Positions 44,549 to 54,109 of a stretch of DNA of 64,000 bases are shown here, one piece after another; positions within the stretch are counted from its first letter, which is position 1, and each line of letters begins with the position of its first letter. Where the stretch lies: NCBI GenBank assembly GCA_964371655.1, contig CAYJOD010000019.1, forward strand, positions 1 through 64,000. Reading direction: 5' to 3'. The notes under the pieces were generated by a model. That model was not told the DNA's origin and ran no database searches. It saw only the letters and a program-made list of their open reading frames with translations. Both the position numbers and the translations under genes were made by a program. The DNA is from CAZGSN01 sp964371655. Its GTDB lineage: Bacteria; Desulfobacterota; Binatia; HRBIN30.

Positions 44549-44702
44549 CTCTTTCCTCTTATCGCGGAGCACCGGAAGTCGTGGGCTACAACCTGAAAAG
44601 GCTTCCTGGGGCTCGGGAGTAGGGACTGGGGGCTCGGGAAGAGCTGGAAAGACCCAAGCCCCGAGCCTCAAGCCACCAGCCCCCTGCAAGTATCCGGGCC
44701 GA

Positions 44703-45935
44703 TCAGCCGACGAGCCGACGGAAGCGCTCGACGGCTTCGACGACGTTCTCGCGGCTGTTGAAGGCACTGAGGCGGAAGTAGCCTTCGCCGGCGGCACCGA
44801 AGCCGCTGCCCGGCGTGCCGACCAGGTGGGCGCGTTGCAACAGCTGATCGAAGAAGTCCCAACTCGGAGTGTGGTTCGGCGTCTTCAGCCACACGTAGGG
44901 CGCGTTCACGCCACCGTACACTTGAATGCCCACCTCACTCAGACCCTCGCGTAGCAGGCGCGCATTGGTGAGATAGAAGTCGATCAGTTGCCGGACTTCC
45001 CTCTGCCCCTGCTCCGAATAGACCGCCGCGGCGCCGCGCTGGACAATGTAGGAGACGCCGTTGAATTTCGTCGTCTGGCGTCGATTCCACAGTGGATGAA
45101 TCGCCTGGCGCTTGCCGCCGGCGGTGGTACCGGTGAGCTCTTTGGGCACCACGGTAAAGGCGCAGCGCGTGCCGGTGAATCCCGCGGTCTTGCTGAAGCT
45201 GCGGAATTCGATGGCGACTTCGCGGGCGCCATCAATCTCGTAGATCGAGTGCGGGATACTGGCGTCGGTGATGTAGGCCTCGTAGGCGGCGTCGAACAGA
45301 ATGATCGAATCGTTGCGGCGCGCATACTCCACCCAGCGGCTGAGAGCCGCGCGCGTCGCCACCGTGCCGGTCGGATTGTTCGGGTAGCAGAGGTAGATGA
45401 GGTCGACCTTCTCCTTGGGGATTGCCGCGACAAAGTCGTTCTCGGCGGTCACCGGGATATAGTGCAGACCGGCGTAGCGCCCACTTTCATCGGCGGCACC
45501 GGTGCGGCCGGCCATGACGTTGGTGTCGACGTACACCGGATACACCGGGTCGGTGACGGCGACGGAATTGTCGTCGCCGAAGATGTCGAGGATGTTGCCG
45601 CTGTCGCATTTGGAGCCGTCGGAGATGAAGATCTCGTCGGCATCCACACGAGCGCCGCGGCTGCCGTAGTCGTGCGCGGCGATGGCGTCGCGCAGGAAGT
45701 CGTAGCCCTGCTCCGGGCCGTAGCCGCGGAAGCTTTGCCGTGCACCCATCTCGTCGACGGCTGCGTGCATGGCCGCGCGCACCTCCGGCGGCAGCGGCTC
45801 GGTGACGTCGCCGATCCCCAGACGGATGACCTTGGCCTGCGGGTTGGCTTCGCAGAAGGCGGCGACACGACGACCGATCTCCGGGAAGAGATAGCCGGCT
45901 TTGAGCTTGAGATAGTGATCGTTAACTCTGGCCAT
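44703..45935 (-). CDS. dapL: LL-diaminopimelate aminotransferase
   Basis: 410 residues, normal for DapL. It opens with the diagnostic [20 protein letters not shown]. The class I aminotransferase fold shows [42 protein letters not shown] and the PLP Lys 249 in [13 protein letters not shown]. It converts tetrahydrodipicolinate and glutamate directly to LL-diaminopimelate, the shortened bacterial route to meso-DAP for lysine and peptidoglycan. No other lysine genes are adjacent. The ATG has no strong ribosome-binding site. Confidence 0.97.
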   Translation of the reverse strand: MARVNDHYLKLKAGYLFPEIGRRVAAFCEANPQAKVIRLGIGDVTEPLPPEVRAAMHAAVDEMGARQSFRGYGPEQGYDFLRDAIAAHDYGSRGARVDADEIFISDGSKCDSGNILDIFGDDNSVAVTDPVYPVYVDTNVMAGRTGAADESGRYAGLHYIPVTAENDFVAAIPKEKVDLIYLCYPNNPTGTVATRAALSRWVEYARRNDSIILFDAAYEAYITDASIPHSIYEIDGAREVAIEFRSFSKTAGFTGTRCAFTVVPKELTGTTAGGKRQAIHPLWNRRQTTKFNGVSYIVQRGAAAVYSEQGQREVRQLIDFYLTNARLLREGLSEVGIQVYGGVNAPYVWLKTPNHTPSWDFFDQLLQRAHLVGTPGSGFGAAGEGYFRLSAFNSRENVVEAVERFRRLVG

Positions 45936-46035
45936 GGGCGCGATTGTCTAAAGGCGCCCCAGTGCGAATGCAACCTTCCCGCGTCGACGGTTGTCGTAGG
46001 CGCGCGGCATGGCGTGCAGCCGGTCTGGCTTTACA

Positions 46036-46140
46036 CAAGTGCCAAGGGACAGAGACGCAAAGGGGTCAGGGGCAAAGGGAAGGCAAGCTGTAAACATTTC
46101 TTCCCTCTGCCCTTTGCTCCTCGACCCCTTGGGCCCGACC
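46036..46140. repeat. word-repeat inverted element (GGGCAAAGGG family)
   Basis: Left arm CAAGGGACAGAGACGCAAAG and GGGGTCAGGGGCAAAGGGAAG; right arm CTTCCCTCTGCCCTTTGC and CTCGACCCCTTGGGCCC. It sits between dapL and the peroxiredoxin gene. Confidence 0.82.
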
Positions 46141-46229
46141 CGATTAGCGGGCGAAGCGACTCACATCCAAGTAGCGAGCCGCAGCCCGGCAAGCAGGCGC
46201 GGCCAATCCTGTACTGGCGAATGAACTCC

Positions 46230-46715
46230 CTACAGCTTGCCGAGCACCGACTCGACGCTCGATACAGTCAGCCCCGGCCCCGATTCGATGAGCGCTTCCT
46301 GAACCTTGCCATCCTTGACGATCAACGCGAATCGTTGCGAGCGCAGGCCCATGCCGAAACCGCTGCCGTCGAGCGTTAGGCCGATGGCCTTGGCAAACTC
46401 GCCGTTGCCGTCGGCGATCATCCGCACCTTACCGCCAGCCTTCTGCGCCTTGCCCCAGGCACCCATCACGAACGCGTCGTTGACCGAAACACAGATGATG
46501 TCGTCGACACCCTTCGCCTTCAGCGTCTCCGCCTGCTCGACGAAGCCGGGCAGATGCTTCATCGAGCACGTCGGTGTGAACGCGCCCGGGACCGCAAACA
46601 GCACGACCTTCTTGCCGCGCGTCAGCTCGCCGACGGTCACGTCCTTCGGGCCCGCCTCACCCATCTCCTTCAACTTGATGTCCATCGGCAGGGTATCTCC
46701 CGCTTTGATTGCCAT
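46230..46715 (-). CDS. peroxiredoxin (Prx5/AhpE-like group)
   Basis: 161 residues from ATG 46715, with GAGGAGG six bases upstream. The peroxidatic Cys 50 is in VPGAFTPTCSMKHLPGF, the Prx5-type motif. The opening MAIKAGDTLPMDIKLKEMGE and the SVNDAFVMGAWGKAQ segment also fit. It reduces hydrogen peroxide or alkyl hydroperoxides using a thiol donor, probably glutaredoxin or thioredoxin. The resolving Cys is not obvious. Cytoplasmic; single gene. Confidence 0.94.
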   Translation of the reverse strand: MAIKAGDTLPMDIKLKEMGEAGPKDVTVGELTRGKKVVLFAVPGAFTPTCSMKHLPGFVEQAETLKAKGVDDIICVSVNDAFVMGAWGKAQKAGGKVRMIADGNGEFAKAIGLTLDGSGFGMGLRSQRFALIVKDGKVQEALIESGPGLTVSSVESVLGKL

Positions 46716-46835
46716 AGCGTGCCTCCTCGTAAGATTTGAATTTGGACTCATTCAGTCCTGTACGCTTGTCTACCCGGCGAAGGCGGCAGGATCAACTCTA
46801 CCTGTCCGCGACGGCTCGCCCTCTTGGGAGGCGAA

Positions 46836-46905
46836 GAGGACAAGGGATGAAGGGTTCTGGGGTTCTGGGGTTCGAACCCTCGAACCCTTGATCCCTAGTT
46901 CAGTC
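46836..46905. repeat. word-repeat inverted element (GGGTTCTGG / CGAACCCTTGATCCC)
   Basis: GACAAGGGATGAAGGG and GTTCTGGGGTTCTGGGGTTC are followed by the complement-like GAACCCTCGAACCCTTG and ATCCCTAG. It lies just 3' of the beta-helix gene and could act as its terminator. Confidence 0.72.
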
Positions 46906-49068
46906 GCTCTTGGCGCTGAACTTCGCGGCGTCGTTCGACGAGAAGGTACTGTAGGTTGCACCCCAGCAGCCGCCGCCGCTGTTGCGCAATTGCACCGTCA
47001 CCGGCACCGTCAGGCCGAGGGGGGGCAGGGATAAATCCGCGCCCTTGCCCTGCAACGACAGCGACGACTTCGTCGCCTCGCCTTCCTTCAGGGTGATGGC
47101 GCGGACGCCGGAGGCGGCGGCATTCTTGTCTTTGTAGCGAAAGCCTCTTGTGGTCTGACTCCAGCGCAGGCCGCTCGCAGGCACGGTCGCGTTCAGGCGC
47201 GGCTGCGGGTTCGCGGAGCCGTCGTAGAGGCACAGGGCGTAGCCGGTTGTACTCGTCGGCGTCCCGAACTCTGCCGCCACCGTCGCCGCGCCGCGCGACC
47301 ACTTCCATTTCAGCAGGTCGCGGCTGTCGGTGCTCGAGTCCTTCACCTGGATCGACGACTTCGACGCCGGCACCCCCTTGCAAGTTGCCGCCGCCGTCGC
47401 GCTTCCGGCGCAGGTGCCCGCACCGTCACAGACGTCGTCGTTGGTGCACAGGTTGGCGTCGTCGCAGAGGCTGCCAATGACCTCGTAGAGGCACCCTGAC
47501 GAGCAGCAATCGCCGGCGACCGTGTTGCCGTCATCGCATTGCTCGGCACCGCAGCGGATGGCGTTGCCGCATTCCGCGGTCAAGGTGCAGTTGCTGTCGC
47601 AGCCGTCGCAGTCGACGAGGTTGCCGTCGTCGCAGCTCTCGCCGACGTCGATCACACCGTTACCACAGCTGACCTCGTCGGCACCAATATCGACGCGACC
47701 GCCACTGACCCGTGTCGCACCGTCGATGTCGGTCTCTCCCGCTCCCGCGACAAACGCCGGATCACCCGCGTCGACGGCTGGCGACGTCGATGCAAGATGG
47801 AAGTTCGCTGCGCCGGCGGCGACGAGCTGTGGATCGGCATACAGGCCACTCGCCTCTTGCAGCGATCCCGCCTTGAACGCGGGCAAGCCGCTGTACGGGG
47901 TCCCGTTCCAGACGAACGTCGGGTCGGCGCCCGAGGTGAACCATAGATTGAAGTCGAGCTCGTTATTGACGTTGCCGTTCTCCGAATACAGCAGCGTGTC
48001 GCGATCGCCGAAGAAGATGTTGTTGCGGATGACGTTGCCCTCGGCGAACTGAATCCACAGCTCCCCGAGTCCCTGGTTGAGGGTGTCGTTCTGGTAGAGG
48101 GTGTTGTTCAGGAAGAAACTGTTTTCGACGCGCCCGACTGACGCGCTGTAACCGCCGAAGACAATGCCGACCTTGTCGTTCCGGTAGATCAGGTTGTCGC
48201 GCACGGTGATGTTGCGCGCCGTGATCCCGGCGTTCTCGGCACCAATCTCCAAGCCCAGATCGCTCTCCGAGGTGAGGTTGCGCTCGATGAGGATGTCACG
48301 ACCGCCGTCGACGTAGATGGCACCGGCGAAACCGCCGCCGTAGCTCGAGCGCGCCCGGTAGACCTGATTGCCGCGGCACACGCCATTGCGTGCGACCTTG
48401 CTGGCATCGGGTTGGATATCGGTTTCGCCGCCGATGAAGTCGATGCCGATGTTGTTCACGTCGCGAACGATGTTGTCGGTTACCTCGAAGAGCTCGACGT
48501 TGCCGTTCAGGGTCAGCGCCTCGCTCGGCGCCGGGTCGCAGTCGTAGATCTGGTTGCCGTCGATGATCAGGTCGGAAATGGAAGCGGCCTCGGTTCCATA
48601 GACCGTGATCCCCATCGCGTTGCTGCCGCGAACCTCGTGGATCGCGTTGTCGCGAATTTCGATGTGTGCGCCGGAGCCGATGATCCGCACCCCGGAGCCG
48701 TCGCTGACATTGAGGTTGTGGCGAATCTCGAAGCCGACGACCTTCACGTAGCTCTTGGTGTCGATCAGAATCATATTGCTACCGGCCACACCGGTGCCAT
48801 CGAGAATCGATCCGTGTGCCGCGGCGCCCTGCAAGGTGACGTACCCTCCGCCTGCGGTTCCACCGTTCGCGAACGACACCTTCTCGCTGTAGGTTCCGGC
48901 GCTCACCAGGATGGTGTCGCCCGGACCGGCTTGATTCAGCGCCGCTTGGATCGTCGCGCAACCTGCATCCGCCGGCACCGTGCAGCTCGCCGCATCCGCG
49001 GTGCGCACGCGCGTGACGAGCAACAGCAGCGCCGCAAGCACGATGGCATGGTGTGAGCGTCGGGGCAT
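46900..49068 (-). CDS. secreted right-handed beta-helix protein with Myxococcus-type Cys-rich repeats
   Basis: 722 residues with a signal peptide (AIVLAALLLLVTRVRTADA). Residues 30-470 are a parallel beta-helix of NosD/PbH1 type: repeated GxxIxxNxI-like strands such as IEIRDNAIHEV, NITVRDNLIYRNDKVGIVFGG and FFLNNTLYQND. Next is a Cys-rich region (480-560) with CGNGVIDVGESCDDGN and CDGCDSNC, the DUF4215/Myxococcus repeats. The final ~160 residues are a beta-sandwich-like domain (WKWSRGAATVAAEFGTP). Probably a secreted or surface carbohydrate-active or adhesin-like protein; no catalytic residues are evident. Confidence 0.85.
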   Translation of the reverse strand: MPRRSHHAIVLAALLLLVTRVRTADAASCTVPADAGCATIQAALNQAGPGDTILVSAGTYSEKVSFANGGTAGGGYVTLQGAAAHGSILDGTGVAGSNMILIDTKSYVKVVGFEIRHNLNVSDGSGVRIIGSGAHIEIRDNAIHEVRGSNAMGITVYGTEAASISDLIIDGNQIYDCDPAPSEALTLNGNVELFEVTDNIVRDVNNIGIDFIGGETDIQPDASKVARNGVCRGNQVYRARSSYGGGFAGAIYVDGGRDILIERNLTSESDLGLEIGAENAGITARNITVRDNLIYRNDKVGIVFGGYSASVGRVENSFFLNNTLYQNDTLNQGLGELWIQFAEGNVIRNNIFFGDRDTLLYSENGNVNNELDFNLWFTSGADPTFVWNGTPYSGLPAFKAGSLQEASGLYADPQLVAAGAANFHLASTSPAVDAGDPAFVAGAGETDIDGATRVSGGRVDIGADEVSCGNGVIDVGESCDDGNLVDCDGCDSNCTLTAECGNAIRCGAEQCDDGNTVAGDCCSSGCLYEVIGSLCDDANLCTNDDVCDGAGTCAGSATAAATCKGVPASKSSIQVKDSSTDSRDLLKWKWSRGAATVAAEFGTPTSTTGYALCLYDGSANPQPRLNATVPASGLRWSQTTRGFRYKDKNAAASGVRAITLKEGEATKSSLSLQGKGADLSLPPLGLTVPVTVQLRNSGGGCWGATYSTFSSNDAAKFSAKSD

Positions 49069-49573
49069 CGCGGCGACTGTTCCACCAATGCGCAGGCCGA
49101 GTCAACGTCATACTGTGCCGGCTGGGATTGATCACACCGCCGCAGGTTGAAGTCCTGCGCGGCTTTGCACATAAATCCGTCGTGGGCGCCTTGGAGTGCG
49201 GGAGCTTGCTCCCGCTTTTCTGTCACCCCACGGCTCACGGCGCCGAATCGGACAAAGCGGTGGCAAGCCACCGCACTCCACAACTTATCGTGTCCACAGA
49301 TCGTCCCACGGCCGAATTTATGGGCAAAGCCGTCCTGCGCCTACATGGTCCGAGTCCGAAGCCCGCCCAGCTTGGGGAGACCCCATGAATCACCGCTCCC
49401 TTACGGTCGCGGCTCTGCGCTTGGCTTGCTTCCGTCTGCCCCTTTGTCCCTCGATCCCTTTGACCCTAGCCGGCCTGCGAGCGCAGCGAGCCAAGCACTC
49501 GCCCGCCACCCGCCTTGCCGCTGCTGACGCGCTGCGGTAAGTCGGGCGCCACTTTGACAGGCGGGAGCACAAA
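49069..49573. other. 505-bp intergenic region with a family 2 element and repeat fragments
   Basis: It holds the family 2 element (49161-49331), a fragment of the 175-bp repeat (GAATCACCGCTCCCTTACGG, from about 49388) and a GGGCAAAGGG-type word stretch (about 49430-49480). Open frames here are repeat-derived. Confidence 0.7.
49161..49331. mobile_element. family 2 non-autonomous inverted-repeat element, copy 2
   Basis: Ends GGCTTTGCACATAAATCCG (49161-49179) and the complement of GGCTTTGCCCATAAATTCG (49313-49331) match at 17 of 19. Identical 9-bp direct repeats GTCCTGCGC flank it (49152-49160 and 49332-49340). The interior carries an unrelated inverted repeat TTGGAGTGCGGGAGC near 49191 with GTGGCAAGCCACCGCACTCC near 49260-49279, different from the interior of the 22706 copy. 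Confidence 0.9.
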
Positions 49574-50803
49574 ATGGATCTGAGCTACAGTCCCGAGTAC
49601 GAGGCATTTCGCGCCGAGGTACAAGAATTCCTCAAGCAGAACTGGACCGACGAGGATCGCAACAGCGCCCCGCCGCCGGACCCACGCGCCATCTCGCTAG
49701 GCGCTCAGGTTCGCTTCGATGCGCCGGCAACCAGGTTCCGCTTGCAAGCGATCGAGCGCGGCTATCTGTATCGGCATGTCCCCAAGCGCTACGGCGGCGG
49801 CGAGCAGCCGTTCGATCCGCTCAAGTCGACCATCATTCAGGAAGAGTTTCGCAAAACCCAAGCCCCGGGCGAGCTCATGGGGCAGGGCCCGAGCATGCTC
49901 GTCCCTACCGTCGTCGAGCACGGCACCGAGGAGCAGAAGGAGAAGTTTATCCGCGACACTCTGCTCGGCAAGATCTGGTGGTGCCAGGGCTACAGCGAGC
50001 CCGGCTCGGGTAGCGACCTGGCGTCGCTGCGCTGCAAGGCCGAGATCGACGGCGACTTCTGGGTCGTCAACGGCCAGAAGATCTGGACCTCGAACGCCCG
50101 GGACGCCGATTGGATGTTCTGCCTCGTCCGCACCGAACCGGATGCGCCCAAGCATGAGGGCATCAGCTACCTGCTCATCGACATGAAGACGCCGGGCATC
50201 GACGCACGCCCGCTGCGGCAGATGACCGGCGACGCCGACTTCGACGAAGTCTTCCTCGACAACGTCCGCGTGCCGCTGAAGAACCTCGTCGGCAAACGCG
50301 GCCAGGGCTGGACGGTCAGCCGCTCCACCCTCAAGCATGAACGCGCCATGCTCGGCAGCTCGGCGCTCAGCAAACGTACCCTCGACGGCGTCATCATGCT
50401 GGCCCAGGCCCTCAACCTGCGCGGCCAGCCGGCCATCAAGGACCCGGCCATTCGCAACAAGATCATCGAGTTCGAAACCAAGGTGCTCGCCATCGAGTAT
50501 CACGGGCTTCGCCTGCTGACGATGCAGGCGCGCAATCAGGAGGCGGGGATGGCCGGCCTGGTGGCGAAGCTATATGGCACGGTGCTCGGGTACGACGTCG
50601 CCAGGTTGGCCATGGACATGCTCGGTGACCGCGCCATGCTGGCTCCGGGCGAACCGACGGCACCGGCGATGGGAATGTTCATCACCGCCTACATGTGGTC
50701 GCTGGGTGTTCTCATTGCCGGCGGCACCGCGAACATCCAACGCAATGTCATCGCCGAGCGCGGTTTGGGTTTGCCGCGCGATGCCGCGGCGAGCCGGAAA
50801 TAG
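49574..50803 (+). CDS. acyl-CoA dehydrogenase, larger subunit of a likely pair
   Basis: 409 residues; ATG preceded by GGGAG. It shows SPEYEAFRAEVQEFLKQNW at the N-terminus, GYSEPGSGSDLASLRCKAE and NGQKIWTSNARDADWMFCLVRT in the FAD/substrate region, and the GGTANIQRNVIAERGLGLPR C-terminal FAD motif. The length and motifs fit the catalytic partner of heteromeric FadE-type dehydrogenases seen in sterol or branched-acyl degradation. A second dehydrogenase gene follows after 38 bp. Electrons would pass to ETF. Substrate unknown. Confidence 0.94.
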   Translation: MDLSYSPEYEAFRAEVQEFLKQNWTDEDRNSAPPPDPRAISLGAQVRFDAPATRFRLQAIERGYLYRHVPKRYGGGEQPFDPLKSTIIQEEFRKTQAPGELMGQGPSMLVPTVVEHGTEEQKEKFIRDTLLGKIWWCQGYSEPGSGSDLASLRCKAEIDGDFWVVNGQKIWTSNARDADWMFCLVRTEPDAPKHEGISYLLIDMKTPGIDARPLRQMTGDADFDEVFLDNVRVPLKNLVGKRGQGWTVSRSTLKHERAMLGSSALSKRTLDGVIMLAQALNLRGQPAIKDPAIRNKIIEFETKVLAIEYHGLRLLTMQARNQEAGMAGLVAKLYGTVLGYDVARLAMDMLGDRAMLAPGEPTAPAMGMFITAYMWSLGVLIAGGTANIQRNVIAERGLGLPRDAAASRK

Positions 50804-50841
50804 GATTCCACTAGCGAGACGCGGAGACACGGAGAAGAATT

Positions 50842-51927
50842 GTGGACTTTGGACTTTCTGAAGAACAAGTACTGCTGAAGCAGACCATCAAGCGTTTTCT
50901 CGACGAGCAATGCCCGACGACGCGGGTGCGCGCAGTCATGGAGAGCGATTCCGGGCACGACGCCGGGTTATGGACCGGGCTCGTGGACCTCGGCGTCGCG
51001 GGTTTGACCGTTCCGGCGGCGCACGGCGGTTCCGAGCTCGAGCTCCTCGACCTGGCGCTGGCGGCCGAGGAGTTGGGATACGCCGCCACCCCGGGGCCAT
51101 TCCTTGGCAACGCGATGGCGACCGTCGCCCTGGTCGAGGGCGGCGACGCGCAGCAGCAAGCGACTTGGCTACCGCGCGTGGCCTCCGGCGAAGCCATCCT
51201 CACCATTGCCATCGGCGAGACCGACAGCGAATGGGATCCACGCCGCTTCACGACTCGGGTCACAAACGGCAAGCTCAGCGGCAGCAAGCCGTTCGTCCCC
51301 TATGCCGCGATCGCCGACGCCTTCATCGTTGCCGCGGTCGACGATAGCGGACCAGGCTTGTGGTTGGTCGAAGCCGGCGCCGCGGGCGTGACGATCACCG
51401 GTCTGAAGGTGGTCGACATGACCCGACGTGTCGACACGGTCATCTTCGAGAACACCGTGGCGGTGAAGGTCGGCGACGCGGCGGCGTTGCAGCGCTGCCT
51501 GGACGCCGGCTCCATTCTGATCGCCGCCGATGCGTACGGCGGCTCGCGGCGTTGTCTGGACATGACCGCGGAGTACGTGTTGACGCGCCAGCAGTTCGGT
51601 CAGATCATCGGCGCCTTTCAAAGTGTGAAGCACCAAATCGCCAATATGGCGTCCGAGATCGAGCCGTCCCTGGCCCTGTATTGGTACGCGGCACACGCCT
51701 TCGATCGGATCAAGGACAAGTCGGCGCGTCACGCCGCCATGGTCAAGGCGCACATGAGCGACCTCTTCGACCGCATCGTCCGCGACGCGACCGAGCTCCA
51801 CGGCGGCATCGGCTTCACCTGGGAGTTCGATCTCCACCTCTGGTTCCGCCGCGCCGTCTTCGACCGCAGCTTCCTCGGCGACGCCGCCGCGCACCGAGAA
51901 CGCGCCGCCGAGCTCGCGGGCTGGTGA
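50842..51927 (+). CDS. acyl-CoA dehydrogenase, smaller partner subunit
   Basis: 361 residues; GTG start with GGAGAAG upstream, the latter inside a short word repeat (GAGACGCGGAGACACGGAG). The order is typical of the divergent partner: MDFGLSEEQVLLKQTIKRFL, PAAHGGSELELLDLALAAEE, TRQQFGQIIGAFQSVKHQIA and ATELHGGIGFTWEFDLHLWF. The usual catalytic-region motif MTEP-GSD is degraded to TIAIGETDSEW, as in non-catalytic subunits of alpha2beta2 acyl-CoA dehydrogenases. It probably forms a complex with the preceding protein. Confidence 0.92.
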   Translation: MDFGLSEEQVLLKQTIKRFLDEQCPTTRVRAVMESDSGHDAGLWTGLVDLGVAGLTVPAAHGGSELELLDLALAAEELGYAATPGPFLGNAMATVALVEGGDAQQQATWLPRVASGEAILTIAIGETDSEWDPRRFTTRVTNGKLSGSKPFVPYAAIADAFIVAAVDDSGPGLWLVEAGAAGVTITGLKVVDMTRRVDTVIFENTVAVKVGDAAALQRCLDAGSILIAADAYGGSRRCLDMTAEYVLTRQQFGQIIGAFQSVKHQIANMASEIEPSLALYWYAAHAFDRIKDKSARHAAMVKAHMSDLFDRIVRDATELHGGIGFTWEFDLHLWFRRAVFDRSFLGDAAAHRERAAELAGW

Positions 51928-52222
51928 GTCGTCGCGCGCACCGGCCGACTCGCCGAAGCAATCCTCGCCCTTACGGCCCCAGCCTCGTGCGCCGCTCCTA
52001 TCCAATACGGAGTAGCAACGAACATCCCGCCCGGAGCCGCGGGAGACGTTAACGGTGGCGTCTCCTGCGCTGCGCGGCGGTGGCAGGTAGGTCGAAGACT
52101 CTGCCACCGCAGTAGGCATTGCTTCTGGAATAGGCTTGCCGTGCGCAAGCGAATCTCGTGGAACGCGTTGATCCGTCAAACGCGGCCTGACCGGCACGAT
52201 TTCCGCACACGCCGCGGGACGA

Positions 52223-54109
52223 ATGCCGACGACAGCTAGACACATCGCGGATGCGCAGACGAGCGCCGCGCCGATTCCATCGCCGATCGACGTCTACCTG
52301 AAGCAGTTGCATGCCAAGTATGTCGCGCTGCGGGAGGGTGATGTCGCCACGTACATCCCAGAGCTCGCCAAGGCGGATGCTGAATGGTTCGGGATCTGCA
52401 TCGCGACCCCGGACGGCCACGTCTACGAGATCGGCGATAGCCGCCAACTCTTCACGATCCAGTCGATCTCCAAGCCCTTCGTCTACGGGCTCGCCCTCGA
52501 AGATCGCGGACGCGCGGCAGTACTCGCGAAGATCGGCACGGAACCGACGGGTGATGCCTTCAACTCGATCAGTCTTGCCCCCGGTACCGGCAGCCCGCTC
52601 AACCCAATGATCAATGCGGGTGCGATCACTGCCGCATCGTTGGTCGCGGGCCATTCAATCGAGGACAAATTCGAGCGCGTGCGCACCGCGTTTTCGACGT
52701 ACGCGGGACGCGCACTGACGCTCGACCGCCCGGTGTTCGAGTCCGAACGCGACACCGGCCACCGCAACCGCGCGATCGGCCACATGCTGCGCAACTTCGG
52801 GATCATCGCCAGCGATCCGGAACCCGCACTGAATCTCTATTTCCAACAGTGCTCGATCCTCGTCGATTGCCGTGACCTCGCCGTGATGGCGGCAACCCTG
52901 GCCAACGGTGGCGTCAATCCACGCAGCGGCGAGCGGGCGCTGCGCTCCGAGTTTGTCGACAGCATTTTGAGCGTCATGACGACCTGCGGAATGTACGACT
53001 ACGCGGGGGAGTGGGTCTATTGGGTCGGCTTACCCGCCAAGAGCGGCGTCGCCGGGGGTGTGCTTGCCGTCCTGCCGGGCCAACTCGGCATCGGCGTATT
53101 CTCCCCACGTCTCGACAGTCGCGGCAACAGTGTCCGCGGCGTTGCCGTCTGTAAGGAGCTGTCGCGCAAATTCAACCTGCATTTCCTCCGCGCCTCGCGT
53201 CCTGCCCACTCGGTGATCCGCGCCCAACACACGCTGGTGGACATCAGCTCCAAGCGCCGACGCAGCCAAGCCGAGCGGCAAGTTCTCGATGCCACCGGCG
53301 AGCGCGTGCACGTCTACGACCTTCAGGGTGACTTGCCCTTCGCCGCCGCGGAGAGCGTCGTGCGCGCGCTCGTCGACGCCAGCCCACGGCTAGACGCTGC
53401 GGTCATCGACATGAAGCGTATCGATCGCATCGACGAATGCGCGGCCACACTGTTCCAACAACTCATCGTCGAGCTAGGCACACGCGACAAACAGCTCGTT
53501 CTCGTGAACGGCCAGCGTCATCCCAAGTTCGTGCGCGCGATCGAAGAGGCGTTGACGACCGCCGAGCAATGGGGTCGCCTGGTGACCTTCTCCGACTTGG
53601 ACGCCGCACTGGAATGGTGCGAGCAGCGTCTGCTTGCCCAAGCCAATCCGCTCCTTCTGACAGACCGGCCGACGACACTCGCCGGGCACGAAGCGTGCGC
53701 CGGCCTTTCGCCCGAAAGCCTGGCGGTTTTGGGAGCGGCGCTGGAACGGCGGTCGTTCGCTGCAGGTACTCTGGTCATTCGGAAGGGCGACCCGGCAGAT
53801 GCCTTGTACCTGCTGATGCACGGTCAGGTGAGCGTGGTCATGGCGCTGCCCAGCGGCGAGATCCAGCGCCTGGCGACGTTCCCTGCGGGAATGGCGTTCG
53901 GCGAACTGGCGATCATCGGGCGCGGAGAACGGACCGCGGATGTACGCGCCGACACCGCAACCGAGTGTTACGTCCTCGCCGTGACTGCCCTCGATCGGCT
54001 CGGCGAAACGCACCCGGCGATCAAGATGACGCTCCTGGAGAACTTACTGCGCCACGTCTCGCGTACGGTCAGCCGGCTCAACCAGGAGATGGCGGCGCTG
54101 TCTGGGTAG
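52223..54109 (+). CDS. glsA: glutaminase A fused to STAS and cyclic-nucleotide-binding domains
   Basis: 628 residues. Residues 20-320 are a serine-dependent glutaminase: YIPELAKADAEWFGICIATPDG, the catalytic SxxK in QSISKPFVYG (Ser 81, Lys 84), PLNPMINAGAI, NYFQ-like NLYFQQCS, and SGVAGGVLAVLPGQLGIGVF. A STAS domain (about 350-450, VHVYDLQGDLPFAAAE, AVIDMKRIDRID) and a CRP-type cNMP-binding domain (about 495-615, GTLVIRKGDPADALYLL, GMAFGELAIIGRGERTADVRA) follow. Bacterial glutaminase is usually about 300 residues, so the regulatory extensions double its size. It hydrolyses glutamine to glutamate and ammonia; the extensions suggest control by protein partners and a cyclic nucleotide. Confidence 0.92.
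   Translation: MPTTARHIADAQTSAAPIPSPIDVYLKQLHAKYVALREGDVATYIPELAKADAEWFGICIATPDGHVYEIGDSRQLFTIQSISKPFVYGLALEDRGRAAVLAKIGTEPTGDAFNSISLAPGTGSPLNPMINAGAITAASLVAGHSIEDKFERVRTAFSTYAGRALTLDRPVFESERDTGHRNRAIGHMLRNFGIIASDPEPALNLYFQQCSILVDCRDLAVMAATLANGGVNPRSGERALRSEFVDSILSVMTTCGMYDYAGEWVYWVGLPAKSGVAGGVLAVLPGQLGIGVFSPRLDSRGNSVRGVAVCKELSRKFNLHFLRASRPAHSVIRAQHTLVDISSKRRRSQAERQVLDATGERVHVYDLQGDLPFAAAESVVRALVDASPRLDAAVIDMKRIDRIDECAATLFQQLIVELGTRDKQLVLVNGQRHPKFVRAIEEALTTAEQWGRLVTFSDLDAALEWCEQRLLAQANPLLLTDRPTTLAGHEACAGLSPESLAVLGAALERRSFAAGTLVIRKGDPADALYLLMHGQVSVVMALPSGEIQRLATFPAGMAFGELAIIGRGERTADVRADTATECYVLAVTALDRLGETHPAIKMTLLENLLRHVSRTVSRLNQEMAALSG

Noticed and set aside
44988..46379. 463-codon plus-strand frame opposite dapL
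   Set aside because: Antisense to a clear DapL.
46836..46905. Possible tRNA T-loop (GGGGTTCGAACCC)
   Set aside because: No acceptor, D or anticodon arms; part of a word-repeat inverted element.
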